Positions 15,219 to 23,681 of a DNA stretch of 39,580 nucleotides are shown here, in pieces (the stretch's first letter is position 1; every line of letters begins with the position of its first letter). The position numbers and the translations under genes are program-made. Below the pieces are notes generated by a model. That model worked only from the letters and a program-made list of their open reading frames with translations. It made no database searches and was not told where the DNA came from. The stretch comes from an uncultured Spirochaetaceae bacterium (GTDB taxonomy: Bacteria; Spirochaetota; Spirochaetia; Sphaerochaetales; Sphaerochaetaceae), in contig CALXKU010000023.1 in the NCBI GenBank assembly GCA_944389025.1, forward strand, positions 1 through 39,580. Reading direction: 5' to 3'.

Positions 15219-15869
15219 ATGCAGGAAGAAGAAAAAAGAGAAAGAAGGGACAGGATAAGCTATTTCGGCATAAAAGGGCTTAGCGACAGGGATCTTGTAA
15301 GAAACATTCTCTCCCCGTTCGAAATACCGGAGGCTAAAGAGAAAGCAGCCGTGGAAGGGGTCTTGGGCATTCTCGATAAAGAGAGCACGGTCAGGATTGA
15401 GAATCTTACCACGATTCCAGAGATTACGCACCAGGCTGCACGCATCATTGTATCTGCGATAGAGATAGGACGAAGATGGCCTACACGTAAAGAGCGCCAG
15501 ATAAAGACGCCGGATGACGCATATGCGGAAATCAGGCATTATGCGACACGACCTCAGGAGAATCTCATAGTGATGGCTTTAAACGGAGCCCATGAGATCA
15601 TATTCACAGAAGTAGTCTCAATCGGAACAGTGAACATGACCTACGCTCATCCGAGGGAGATATTCTCAAACGCGGTTAGAAGCCGTGCCACAGGGATAAT
15701 ACTTGCCCACAACCACCCATCAGGAGTTCTTAAAGCCAGTGTGGAGGATGTGACGCTTACAAAGCGTGTAATCTCCTGTGGACAGCTGCTAGGTATAACT
15801 GTACTTGATCACCTCATCATTTCGGAGGCAGGATACATATCACTCAAAGCAAAGGGATTCGTTCCATGA
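15219..15869 (+). CDS. radC: RadC family JAB/MPN metalloprotease-fold protein
   Basis: A 216-residue RadC-like protein (UPF0758). The JAB/MPN metal motif is intact: ILAHNHPSGVLKASVEDV supplies HxH, Ser and Asp, and the upstream Glu is in IFTEVVSIG. The N-terminal part (GLSDRDLV) is the usual helical domain. AGGAGG at 15204-15209 fixes the ATG at 15219. Despite the name, a repair role is disputed and the biochemical activity is unclear. It ends 1 base before the convergent pentapeptide gene, without a visible terminator between them. Confidence 0.9.
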   Translation: MQEEEKRERRDRISYFGIKGLSDRDLVRNILSPFEIPEAKEKAAVEGVLGILDKESTVRIENLTTIPEITHQAARIIVSAIEIGRRWPTRKERQIKTPDDAYAEIRHYATRPQENLIVMALNGAHEIIFTEVVSIGTVNMTYAHPREIFSNAVRSRATGIILAHNHPSGVLKASVEDVTLTKRVISCGQLLGITVLDHLIISEAGYISLKAKGFVP

Positions 15870-15870
15870 T

Positions 15871-16473
15871 TCATTGCGCAAGGTCTAAATCGATTCCAAG
15901 GCCTTTGAGAATCGATGATGCACTCTCAAGATTGATGGAACAGTCTCTGAGCTCTTTAAGATTTTCTGAGAAATTGGAAGCGCTGAATAAAACATGGCTC
16001 ATATCAAAATCTTTGAGCAGGGTACCTATGAAAGACGAGCCATAGAAGTCAATCTTCTCAAAAGAGCTCTTGATGCTTTTGACGGATGAGAAATCAGAAT
16101 CCTTGAACTCGCTGTCCCGTAGCACGGAATTTCTGAGCGATGCTGCTGTGAATAACGTGTAGAGTCCTTTGATGTTTTCAAAAACGCTCCGCCTGATGTC
16201 GGATGAATAGAAAGAGGTCCCTTTCATGAGCGATGATGAGAACAATGTTGTGGAAATGAATGCACTCTCAAAAGAGGCTGAGGTAAGATCTGATGAGATT
16301 ATTCTCACATTCCTCAGGCTTGCCTTATCAAAGGAGGAGGAAATGAGACTGACATCCTTGAGTGTCACATCCTCAATCGTTTTTAATGAGAAATCCAGAT
16401 ATGAGAGGTCCTCACCTTCTAAGAAAAGCCCTGTCAGCTCCTCACTATCTAGAATGTCTTGCCTTAAGGACAT
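15871..16473 (-). CDS. Pentapeptide-repeat protein
   Basis: A 200-residue protein whose residues ~20-165 repeat the five-residue pattern with Leu/Phe at the centre (SLRNVRIISSDLTSASFES, SVLRDSEFKDSDF and so on), forming a right-handed quadrilateral beta helix. There is no signal peptide. The frame is open to a TTG at 16518, but ATG 16471-16473 has GAGG at a suitable distance and starts cleanly (MSLRQDIL). It begins 29 bases before the hisIE stop, so it is coupled to the his operon. Some family members mimic DNA and protect gyrase; nothing here shows that function. The last ~30 residues are non-repetitive (ASSILKGLGIDLDLAQ). Confidence 0.8.
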   Translation of the reverse strand: MSLRQDILDSEELTGLFLEGEDLSYLDFSLKTIEDVTLKDVSLISSSFDKASLRNVRIISSDLTSASFESAFISTTLFSSSLMKGTSFYSSDIRRSVFENIKGLYTLFTAASLRNSVLRDSEFKDSDFSSVKSIKSSFEKIDFYGSSFIGTLLKDFDMSHVLFSASNFSENLKELRDCSINLESASSILKGLGIDLDLAQ

Positions 16474-17053
16474 CAACGACCTCGGAGAGTGAGCACTCCT
16501 TCTGAACAAGAAGAACAAGCAGATGATACATCAAATCAGCAGCCTCTCCAAGGAAGAGATCCTTGTCGTTGTCCTTGCTCTCGATTACGAGCTCCACTGC
16601 CTCCTCTCCTACCTTCTGGCTGATCTTATTAAGTCCACGGGAGAAGAGATGGTTCGTATAGCTTCCGTCAATCGGGTTGTCACGCCTGTCCTTGATGACA
16701 TTCTCAAGATAGAAAAGGAATTCGGAAGAAGAGATTTCAGAGGGCTGGTTCTCCTCTCCGAAACAGGTATCGCTTCCCGTATGGCACACAGGACCTGAAG
16801 GAATCGCCTTAACAAGGAGGGTATCCCCATCGCAATCCGCCAGAATCTCTCTCAGATGCAGGAAATTACCGCTTGTCTCCCCCTTGGTCCATATCCTCTT
16901 GCGGCTTCTGGACCAGAAGGTCACGAGACGACGGTCAAGGGTGAGACGGTATGCCTCCTCATTCATATAGCCAAGCATAAGAACCTTTCTCGTTATAGCA
17001 TCCTGCACTACAGCCGGTACAAGACCATCACCCTTGGTAAAATCTATTGTCAT
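16445..17053 (-). CDS. hisIE: Bifunctional phosphoribosyl-AMP cyclohydrolase / phosphoribosyl-ATP pyrophosphohydrolase
   Basis: A 202-residue fusion carrying steps 3 and 2 of histidine biosynthesis. The HisI half (1-~110) has KVLMLGYMNEEA, TFWSRSRKRIWTKGETSGN and the metal-binding DCDGDTLLVKA with GPVCHTGSDTCF. The HisE half (~115-202) has KVGEEAVELVIESKD and GEAADLMYHLLVLL. ATG 17051-17053 is 14 nt after the hisF stop. The gene's last 29 bases contain the start of the pentapeptide gene. Confidence 0.97.
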   Translation of the reverse strand: MTIDFTKGDGLVPAVVQDAITRKVLMLGYMNEEAYRLTLDRRLVTFWSRSRKRIWTKGETSGNFLHLREILADCDGDTLLVKAIPSGPVCHTGSDTCFGEENQPSEISSSEFLFYLENVIKDRRDNPIDGSYTNHLFSRGLNKISQKVGEEAVELVIESKDNDKDLFLGEAADLMYHLLVLLVQKECSLSEVVDVLKARHSR

Positions 17054-17067
17054 CGTCTCCCTCCAAA

Positions 17068-17832
17068 TCAGATTCTAACAGCAATTCCCCTATCTTTTAA
17101 ATACCTTTTCAAATCCGTGATGTCGATTTCATGAAAATGGAACACGGAGGCAGCCAGTGCGGCATCCGCTTTTCCAAGAGAAAAGACATCATAGAAATCT
17201 TCCGCCCTTCCCGCTCCACCTGAAGCAATCAGTGGAATATCAATATTAGTACTTATTCTTGAATTCAAGTCAATAGCAAAGCCGTTTTTGGTCCCGTCAT
17301 GGTCCATGGATGTAAGAAGAATCTCACCGCATCCCCTCTTTTCACCCTCCTTTATCCAAGAGAGGGCATCAAGGCCGGTCCTTTTTCTTCCACCTTCTAT
17401 CACAACCTCATAGCCAGAGCTCAGAGCATCGTTTTTTCTCACATCGACGGCAAGTACGACACACTGAGAGCCGAACCGGCCTGCAAGCTCATCTATGAGA
17501 GAGGGACGACGCACGGCGGCACTGTTTATGCTCACCTTATCCGCACCACTTTCGATAACCGCATAAGCATCATCCAAGCCTCCAATCCCTCCTCCGACAG
17601 TAAACGGTATGCTTATGTTCTCGCTTATATCACGGACAAGAGCTGAAAGATTCTTCCTTTTCTCAACAGTAGCGGTTATATCTAAAAATACGAGTTCATC
17701 GGCACCAAGGGCGCTATATGCCCTGGCCATCTCCACGGGACTTCCAGCATCACGCAGAGAAAGGAAGTTTATTCCTTTGACGACCCTGCCATCCTTGATA
17801 TCAAGACATGGGATTATCCTCTTAGCAAGCAT
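17068..17832 (-). CDS. hisF: Imidazole glycerol phosphate synthase cyclase subunit
   Basis: A 254-residue TIM barrel that uses ammonia from HisH to convert PRFAR into imidazole glycerol phosphate and AICAR. The catalytic Asp is in [13 protein letters not shown] near the N-terminus, and the second one is in [22 protein letters not shown] and LIASGGAG are the phosphate-binding loops. It overlaps hisA by 11 nt. Confidence 0.97.
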   Translation of the reverse strand: MLAKRIIPCLDIKDGRVVKGINFLSLRDAGSPVEMARAYSALGADELVFLDITATVEKRKNLSALVRDISENISIPFTVGGGIGGLDDAYAVIESGADKVSINSAAVRRPSLIDELAGRFGSQCVVLAVDVRKNDALSSGYEVVIEGGRKRTGLDALSWIKEGEKRGCGEILLTSMDHDGTKNGFAIDLNSRISTNIDIPLIASGGAGRAEDFYDVFSLGKADAALAASVFHFHEIDITDLKRYLKDRGIAVRI

Positions 17833-18544
17833 TAGCCACCTCCATCATATCGCTCAGCTTGATGCGCCCCTCATAATACGCCTTTCCAACGATCGCACCT
17901 GAGATTCCCATGCTACTGAGTACCTCAAGATCCTCTTTCGAGGATATCCCACCGGAGGCGATAAGTGGAATCGAAGAGGCCTCCATTATTTTCTCATAAA
18001 GTGAGAATGAAGGGCCTGAGAGCATTCCGTCCCTGGCTATGTCTGTGGCAATCACATACCCAAATCCCTTATTCTCATAGCTCTTTATGAAATCTATTAC
18101 ATCATCCCCTCCGCTCTCAAGCCAGCCGGATGTCCTTATTATCCCATCACGGGAGTCCGCACCGAGGATAAGACGGGATGAGAACTCATCAAGCCAGCGC
18201 AGCGTCTCCTCCCTATCTCGTGAGGCAATGGAGCCGCATGTCACATAACTCGCCCCCGCATTGAAAGCTGAGAAAAGATCCTCCCTACTCTTTATTCCAC
18301 CACCGAAATCTATTATGAGAGATGTGCCATTTGCAATCCCCTCAAGGACTCTGAGATTTCTGATTCCATTCCCCTTAGCCCCATCGAGATCGACAAGATG
18401 AAGTCTTTTAAGTCCTGCAGACTCGAATATTCTTGCCATCTCAAGGGGATTGGCAGAATAGCTTCTCATATCGGAGTAATCACCTTGGCTAAGGCGAACA
18501 CAGTGCCCATCAATAATATCCATTGCAGGAATAATATCCATCAT
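17822..18544 (-). CDS. hisA: ProFAR isomerase
   Basis: A 240-residue TIM barrel. [18 protein letters not shown] holds the first catalytic Asp and ILGADSRDG the second; IDFGGGIKS and LIASGGISS are the phosphate loops. It isomerises ProFAR to PRFAR. Two ATGs lie in tandem; the first overlaps the hisH stop as ATGA and I use it. Confidence 0.97.
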   Translation of the reverse strand: MMDIIPAMDIIDGHCVRLSQGDYSDMRSYSANPLEMARIFESAGLKRLHLVDLDGAKGNGIRNLRVLEGIANGTSLIIDFGGGIKSREDLFSAFNAGASYVTCGSIASRDREETLRWLDEFSSRLILGADSRDGIIRTSGWLESGGDDVIDFIKSYENKGFGYVIATDIARDGMLSGPSFSLYEKIMEASSIPLIASGGISSKEDLEVLSSMGISGAIVGKAYYEGRIKLSDMMEVANAC

Positions 18545-19137
18545 CTTGTCTCCTTTAAAAAGTTCGATAGAAGGCGCAGCCCATCCTCCCCGCTCTTCTC
18601 CGGATGGAACTGCACTCCGTAGAAATTATCCTTCGCGATTGCGGAAGAGAACGTTATGCCATCATAATCGGTTCTAGCTATGGCGCAATCCGCATCCTCA
18701 GCATAATAGGAATGTACGAAATAGAAATAGCTGTCATTGCTTATGCCATTGAAAAGAGGACAGCCCTCATCGAAAGAGACCGTGTTCCACCCCATGTGTG
18801 GAATCTTATAGCCATCCCTCTTCTCAAAGCGCCGTATGCTAAGTGGCACTAAGTCGAGGCACTCGGTATCATTTTCCTCCGAAAAGGATGAAAGTAGCTG
18901 CATTCCAAGGCATATTCCAAGAAACGGCATATCAAGGGAGCGTATCAGGCTCACAATACCCCTCTCTTTCAGATAGCTCATAGCACTCCTTGCCTCCCCA
19001 ACTCCGGGGAATATGACGTGATCAGCACTTCTTATCTCTCTCTCATCATCGGTAAGGATGAAAGGCACGCCAAGGCGTTTTAAGGCGCACATGACACTCT
19101 GTGTGTTACCAGCGTTGTATTTTATGATGGCGACCAT
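18541..19137 (-). CDS. hisH: Imidazole glycerol phosphate synthase glutaminase subunit
   Basis: A 198-residue class I glutamine amidotransferase. The nucleophile Cys is in FLGICLGMQLL and the His/Glu pair in GVQFHPEKS. IIKYNAGNTQSV and HVIFPGVGEA are family marks. It hydrolyses glutamine and channels ammonia to HisF. Its ATG overlaps the hisB stop by one base (TGATG). Confidence 0.97.
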   Translation of the reverse strand: MVAIIKYNAGNTQSVMCALKRLGVPFILTDDEREIRSADHVIFPGVGEARSAMSYLKERGIVSLIRSLDMPFLGICLGMQLLSSFSEENDTECLDLVPLSIRRFEKRDGYKIPHMGWNTVSFDEGCPLFNGISNDSYFYFVHSYYAEDADCAIARTDYDGITFSSAIAKDNFYGVQFHPEKSGEDGLRLLSNFLKETR

Positions 19138-20261
19138 CAGAGCACCCCCTTCGTACTTGAAATCTCATTCGAACCGGGAATCCTCCTGACAGCCTTTCTT
19201 AAAGCCCTGGCAAAAGCTTTGAAGACTGCCTCCGCCTGATGATGAGAATTGCCATCCGTGACGCTTATATAAATGTTCATCCGGGCACTGTCTGAAAATG
19301 ATTTGAAGAAATGCCTAACCATTTCGGTCGGGAATGTCCCTATGTACTCCCTCTTGAAGTTAACATCATATATGAAATCCGGACGGCCTGAGAAATCGAG
19401 TGCGACAGTCGCGACGACATCATCCATAGTAAGCACCTCGTAGCCATAACGCTCAATTCCCCTTTTCTCCCCTAAAGCTTCAAGAATGGCAGATCCTAGA
19501 GTAATGGCAAGATCCTCCACGCTATGATGCTCATCAACCTCAGCATCCCCTTTTACACTGCCATTCATATCGAAACGGCTGTGCCTTACGATCTGAGAAA
19601 GCATATGGTCGAAAAATCCGATTCCGCTTATTATCTCCCCCATTCCGCTTCCATCAAGATCAAGATCTATTGAGATGTCAGTCTCATTTGTTCTGCGCTC
19701 AAGATGTGCCGTCCTATGAGCCATATTTGTCGCATCAGGAATAAGGAATGAAAGGATATCTAGCCAGGATGCACACTGCAAGGCCACAGTATCCGCAAGC
19801 TCTGGAGGAACCTCCACCTCACCATTTAAAAGTATTCCACGACACCCCATTGCCTTTGCAAGCATCATATCAGTAAGACGGTCTCCAACCATGAAGGAAG
19901 AGGCCATATCATACTCATCACCCTTATACTCTTCAAGCATTCCTGTCCCGGGTTTTCTTGTCGGACAATTATCCTCAGGCAGGGAGAAATCCACATTGAT
20001 GTCATCAAACCAGATATCCTCACCTCTTAGCGTGGAAAGTATCCTGTCCTGGCACTTGAGGTAATCCTTGTAAGGAAAGGCCGGTGTCCCCACCCCATCC
20101 TGGTTGGATACCATGACAAGGGAGAAATCGCTTTCCCTGCGGATTCTTCTCAAAGCCTCAAAGACATGAGGGATGTAGATTATCCTCTCATAGCTGTCTA
20201 TCTGATCCTCTATGACTATTACCCCGTCACGGTCAAGAAACAGTACTTTCTTCCCTTTCAC
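19137..20261 (-). CDS. hisB: Bifunctional histidinol-phosphatase / imidazoleglycerol-phosphate dehydratase
   Basis: A 374-residue fusion. Residues 1-~165 are a HAD phosphatase (FLDRDGV with Asp10/Asp12, VMVSNQDG, FMVGDRLTD). Residues ~187-374 are the IGPD dehydratase, with two metal His clusters (IGFFDHMLSQI and DEHHSVEDLA; later HHQAEAVFKAFARAL) and the end STKGVL. The start is GTG at 20259-20261, with GGAGG 6 nt upstream; no better ATG exists. The zinc loop of the E. coli phosphatase domain is largely missing: DFSLPEDNCPTRKP keeps only Cys99. As I recall, Bacteroidota HisB proteins share this form. It overlaps hisC by 29 nt. Confidence 0.95.
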   Translation of the reverse strand: MKGKKVLFLDRDGVIVIEDQIDSYERIIYIPHVFEALRRIRRESDFSLVMVSNQDGVGTPAFPYKDYLKCQDRILSTLRGEDIWFDDINVDFSLPEDNCPTRKPGTGMLEEYKGDEYDMASSFMVGDRLTDMMLAKAMGCRGILLNGEVEVPPELADTVALQCASWLDILSFLIPDATNMAHRTAHLERRTNETDISIDLDLDGSGMGEIISGIGFFDHMLSQIVRHSRFDMNGSVKGDAEVDEHHSVEDLAITLGSAILEALGEKRGIERYGYEVLTMDDVVATVALDFSGRPDFIYDVNFKREYIGTFPTEMVRHFFKSFSDSARMNIYISVTDGNSHHQAEAVFKAFARALRKAVRRIPGSNEISSTKGVL

Positions 20262-21291
20262 AAAGCGCCTCCAGAAGTCTATCGTTCTCCTCTCTCGAGC
20301 CTATCGTAATTCGTAACGAGTTCTCAAGAAGGGGCTCACGACTGCGGTTACGTATTATTATCCCTTTTTCCATTAGGTATCTGTAAAGACCGTCGGCATC
20401 ATCCACCTTTATGAGGATGAAATTCGCATCCGATGGATACACCTTTCTCACGAACGGGAAACGGGAAAGGGATTCTGTAAGCCTCTTCTTCTCAGAGAGT
20501 ATCTTTTCAAGAACCTCTTTTCTCTCCCCTATCTCGCCAAGTGCTTTAAGGCCATCCCTCTGAGCCGAAAGGGACACGTTGTACGGGGCCTTTATCTTGT
20601 TTACAGCCCTTATTACAGTATCCGAAGCTATGAGTATGCCGAGTCTTGAGCTCGCAAGCGCCCAGTATTTTGAGAAAGTACGTAGCACCGCTATGCGCTC
20701 ATTCTCCGAAAACAGCGTGTATGCGCTGACAAATGAGGGGTCGAAATCGGCATAAGCCTCATCGATTACGGTAAGGGACGGGTTATAGCTGGCAATCTCC
20801 CGGATTTTCTCAGCATCATAGCTTCTACCTGTAGGATTGTTAGGAGAGCAGATGAATACGATTTTAGGAGAGTGCTCGTCTATCGCCTTCTTTATAGCAA
20901 CCACATCAAGATCAAGATCTTCCGTCAGAGGCACGTTTATCACACTGACATCGTTTATCTCCGCAAAAACCTTGTACTCCCCGTATGTAGGGCGCTCTAT
21001 AAGAACAGAATCCTTTCCTGGCACTGCGAAAATCCTTATCAGCATGTCAATAAGCTCATCAGAGCCGTTACCTATTACGGTGTTCTCCATCCTGAAACCC
21101 ATAACACGCTCAATCTCACGCCTTAATAGGGTGCAATGCGGATCCGGGTAGCGGTTCTTTCCTTCCTGAGAAAAATCCATCCAGTTCTCATTGGCATCAA
21201 GATAGACATCAGCACTGCCGGAGAACTCATCACGGGCTGACGTATAACTTTCAAGGGTCAATATGTGCGGCCGTATGAAATCTTTTAACAT
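20233..21291 (-). CDS. hisC: Histidinol-phosphate aminotransferase
   Basis: A 352-residue PLP aminotransferase of fold type I. It has YLDANENW, VIGNGSDELIDML, FICSPNNPTGRS, VIDEAYADF and the PLP lysine in RTFSKYWALASSRLGI. NRSREPLLENSLRITIGS is the C-terminal substrate/phosphate Arg region. It transfers an amino group to imidazole acetol phosphate. The ATG overlaps the hisD stop by 7 nt. Confidence 0.97.
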   Translation of the reverse strand: MLKDFIRPHILTLESYTSARDEFSGSADVYLDANENWMDFSQEGKNRYPDPHCTLLRREIERVMGFRMENTVIGNGSDELIDMLIRIFAVPGKDSVLIERPTYGEYKVFAEINDVSVINVPLTEDLDLDVVAIKKAIDEHSPKIVFICSPNNPTGRSYDAEKIREIASYNPSLTVIDEAYADFDPSFVSAYTLFSENERIAVLRTFSKYWALASSRLGILIASDTVIRAVNKIKAPYNVSLSAQRDGLKALGEIGERKEVLEKILSEKKRLTESLSRFPFVRKVYPSDANFILIKVDDADGLYRYLMEKGIIIRNRSREPLLENSLRITIGSREENDRLLEALCEREESTVS

Positions 21292-22571
21292 GTTCTTACC
21301 CTCATCGCCTCCCTGTGGGCATAAAGGCTCTCAGCCTCTGCCATCTCCATCACGGTCTGAGAAATTCCAATTGCCCCCTCTCTGCTCAGGCGTTGCACAG
21401 TGATCTTCTTTATGAATGAGTCGACAGAGACACCGGAGGAGGATTTTGCAAAACCGCTAGTGGGAAGGGTGTGATTGGTTCCGCTCGCATAATCCCCTGC
21501 ACTCTCAGGGCTGTATGGGCCAAGGAATACGGACCCCGCACATTCTACTTTCTCAAGAAGCCTTTCAGGCTCCGAGGTATTTATAATAAGGTGCTCTGGC
21601 GCATACTCGTTCACAGCATAGATCGCATCATCTTCCGTTGAGAATGCGAGAATCCTCGAGTGCTCAAGGCTCTTTCTCATGAACTCACTCCTCGGCAGGC
21701 TCTCAAGAAGACGCTTAACATCCCTCACCACGGCATCCCTCTTTCTCTCAGCATCCTCCTTACTCCCTATGAACACCATGATAGCCTGGCTGTCCGGCCC
21801 GTGCTCAGCCTGGGAAAGAAGATCTGTTGCGATGAAAAGGGGGTTGGAATCCTTATCCGAGAGCACCATGACCTCGCTAGGTCCAGCAAGCATGTCTATT
21901 GAGACAGTTCTTGACGCCTCCATCTTCGCAAAAGAGACATATCTGTTTCCAGGTCCGAATATCTTGTTTCTTTTCTCAACGCTCTCAGTACCATACGCGA
22001 ATGCGGCAATTGCCTGAGCCCCTCCGACTTTCAGAATCCTCTCCACTCCCGCCTTTCTCGCAGCATAAAGTATTGCGGGGCTTATGACTCCATTCTTCGC
22101 CGGTGTTGCCAGCATGATATCCTCACAGCCTGCAACGGAAGCCGGTATGGCAAGCATCAGCACGGTAGAGAAAAGCGGTGCGCTTCCTCCCGGCACATAA
22201 AGGCCTGGCTTTGAAATCGGGCGGATTATCCTTGAGCAGGTTACCCCATCCATCGTCTCAACACACTCACCATGAGGAAGCTGGGCCTCATGGAAAGCCC
22301 TTATATTCGCCGCAGCAGTGTCTATCGCAGATTTCAAGACAGGACTTATGAGACTCTCCGCCTGGCAAAGCTCATCCTCAGAAACGAACAGGGACGATAG
22401 CTCAGATGAGTCAAAACGTAGGGCATAGTCATAAAGGGCTGCATCCCCTCGCTCTCTCACATCCTCCATGATCTCATGAACGCTCTCCCTTATCGCATCA
22501 TCATTCTCGCTGTTCCTTTTAAGAAGGTTATCAAGCATTCCCCTTGTGGGATTGAAATGGAAATCAAGCAT
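21285..22571 (-). CDS. hisD: Histidinol dehydrogenase
   Basis: A 428-residue NAD-dependent zinc enzyme carrying out the last two oxidations. GLYVPGGSAPLFSTVLMLA, DMLAGPSEVMVLSD, the zinc-ligand stretch LLSQAEHGPDSQA and the catalytic Glu-His pair in NEYAPEHLII are all present. YASGTNHTLPTSGFA is the C-terminal signature. Its length is normal. ATG 22569-22571 lies 3 nt after the hisG stop. Confidence 0.97.
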   Translation of the reverse strand: MLDFHFNPTRGMLDNLLKRNSENDDAIRESVHEIMEDVRERGDAALYDYALRFDSSELSSLFVSEDELCQAESLISPVLKSAIDTAAANIRAFHEAQLPHGECVETMDGVTCSRIIRPISKPGLYVPGGSAPLFSTVLMLAIPASVAGCEDIMLATPAKNGVISPAILYAARKAGVERILKVGGAQAIAAFAYGTESVEKRNKIFGPGNRYVSFAKMEASRTVSIDMLAGPSEVMVLSDKDSNPLFIATDLLSQAEHGPDSQAIMVFIGSKEDAERKRDAVVRDVKRLLESLPRSEFMRKSLEHSRILAFSTEDDAIYAVNEYAPEHLIINTSEPERLLEKVECAGSVFLGPYSPESAGDYASGTNHTLPTSGFAKSSSGVSVDSFIKKITVQRLSREGAIGISQTVMEMAEAESLYAHREAMRVRTC

Positions 22572-22574
22572 ACT

Positions 22575-23444
22575 CTACTCCGTCATCTTCTCTATGTTCA
22601 TCACGAGAATTCCCTCGGCCCCTATCGCCTTGAGATCCTCGAAAACGGACCAGAAACGGTCCTCGCTCACAACGGACTGCACGCTGAGCCAGTCCTTATC
22701 CATCAAGGGGGTGACCGTCGGGCTCTTCATTCCACCTATGATCCTCGCTGCCTCATCAAGTTTTGATGAGGGAAGATTGAAAAGAACGTACTTCTTGTTT
22801 TTCGCCTTCTCAACCGCATCCATCCTCTCAAGGAGGCGGGTAAGGATCTCATTCTTCTCTGATACCGTGTTTCTGAAAGAGGGACGGGCAATCATTATCG
22901 CAGATGAGCGGTAAATCTCCTCAACCTCCATAAGCCCGTTCATCTTGAGCGTCGTTCCTGTGGAGACTATATCGCAGATGCAGTCGGCAATTCCAACCTG
23001 CGGGGTAATCTCGACAGAGCCGGATACTACAACAGGGGTAGCGCTGATTCCCTTCTCCTTAAGTATTTTCATCATTATGTTCGGATAGCTTGTGGCAATC
23101 CTCTTGCCTTCCAGGCTTTCAAGCCCCTTATAATCGAATCCGACCGGGACTGCTATGCTTAAGCGGCACTTTGCGAAATTGAGATCCTTTACAACGTCAA
23201 GACAAAAACCCGTCTCATCGAACTCATTCCTTCCAACAATCCCGATATCGGCAACCCCGTCCCTGACGTATGTCGGGATATCATCATCCCTGACAAAAAG
23301 GAACTCGATTGGAAAATTGGACGCCCTCTCCCGAAGCACCCTGCTGTCAGTGGTAAAATCGATACCACAGCTTCTGATGATATCAAGGCTCTTCTCACTT
23401 AGCCTGCCGCTCTTCTGAATAGCTATTTTCAAAACTTCCGACAT
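22575..23444 (-). CDS. hisG: ATP phosphoribosyltransferase, long form
   Basis: A 289-residue first and committed enzyme of the pathway. The catalytic part has IAIQKSGRLSE, GVADIGIVGRNE and the PRPP loop ICDIVSTGTTLKMNGL. The C-terminal ~75 residues (SVQSVVSEDRFW, GAEGILVMNIEKM) are the ACT-like domain that senses histidine, so this is the self-regulated long form and no HisZ is needed. AAGGAGG fixes ATG 23442-23444. Expression is under the leader-peptide attenuator just upstream. Confidence 0.97.
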   Translation of the reverse strand: MSEVLKIAIQKSGRLSEKSLDIIRSCGIDFTTDSRVLRERASNFPIEFLFVRDDDIPTYVRDGVADIGIVGRNEFDETGFCLDVVKDLNFAKCRLSIAVPVGFDYKGLESLEGKRIATSYPNIMMKILKEKGISATPVVVSGSVEITPQVGIADCICDIVSTGTTLKMNGLMEVEEIYRSSAIMIARPSFRNTVSEKNEILTRLLERMDAVEKAKNKKYVLFNLPSSKLDEAARIIGGMKSPTVTPLMDKDWLSVQSVVSEDRFWSVFEDLKAIGAEGILVMNIEKMTE

Positions 23445-23462
23445 TCTCTCCTCCTTAGAGAA

Positions 23463-23495
23463 TAAAAAAAGGCCGACCAGGAAGGACGACCTTTT
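23463..23495 (-). terminator. his attenuator terminator (regions 3:4)
   Basis: On the minus strand AAAGGTCG (+ 23487-23494) pairs with CGGCCTTT (+ 23468-23475), 8 bp with one G-U, followed by seven Ts. It lies between the leader peptide and hisG. Its loop and 5' arm overlap region 3 (CCTTCCTGG, + 23477-23485), which can instead pair with region 2. Confidence 0.88.
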
Positions 23496-23543
23496 GATAT
23501 GACAAAACCACCTCTCCTGGTTAAAGCGGGAAATAAAAGTGGT
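23477..23543 (-). promoter_or_regulatory. his attenuator alternative hairpins (1:2 and 2:3)
   Basis: Region 2, CCAGGAGAGG (+ 23511-23520), can pair with region 3, CCTTCCTGG (+ 23477-23485), through 9 bp with a one-base bulge; this is the antiterminator. Region 2 also contains AGGTGGT (+ 23507-23513), which pairs with ACCACTT (+ 23537-23543), inside the His codons of the leader. The two pairings share bases and exclude each other. This is the standard logic of ribosome-mediated attenuation: a ribosome stalled at His codons frees region 2 to form the antiterminator. Confidence 0.85.
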
Positions 23544-23568
23544 GATGATGTCTCTTTGCGTTTCTCAT
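23521..23568 (-). CDS. hisL: his operon leader peptide (HHHH)
   Basis: ATG at 23566-23568 opens a 15-codon frame, MRNAKRHHHHFYFPL, ending in TAA at 23521-23523 directly before region 2 of the attenuator. Four consecutive His codons (CAT CAT CAC CAC) are the sensor, compared with seven in the E. coli HisL. The peptide is too short for routine gene calling. The ribosome site is weak (TTAGAG). A possible promoter is TTGACC (+ 23599-23604) with TAGAGT as a poor -10, which would make the leader message nearly leaderless; I am not confident of that promoter. Confidence 0.9.
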   Translation of the reverse strand: MRNAKRHHHHFYFPL

Positions 23569-23660
23569 ATTAGAACTCTAACCCGAATAAGAACATTTGG
23601 TCAATCTTGATAGGAATGCAATAGCTGCTTTTTTCTTATTCATTCTTCATCGCCCGTGTG

Positions 23661-23681
23661 AAATCAATTCAGAATTGATTT
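23661..23681. promoter_or_regulatory. 21-bp perfect palindrome upstream of the his leader
   Basis: AAATCAATTC-A-GAATTGATTT is a perfect 10-1-10 dyad at the edge of the 11-bp repeat run, about 95 nt upstream of the leader ATG. It could be an operator or part of a transcript 3' end. Confidence 0.4.

Noticed and set aside
23445-23620. T-box riboswitch controlling hisG
   Set aside because: No T-box consensus or specifier stem is visible, while a leader peptide with His codons and standard attenuator hairpins explains the region better.
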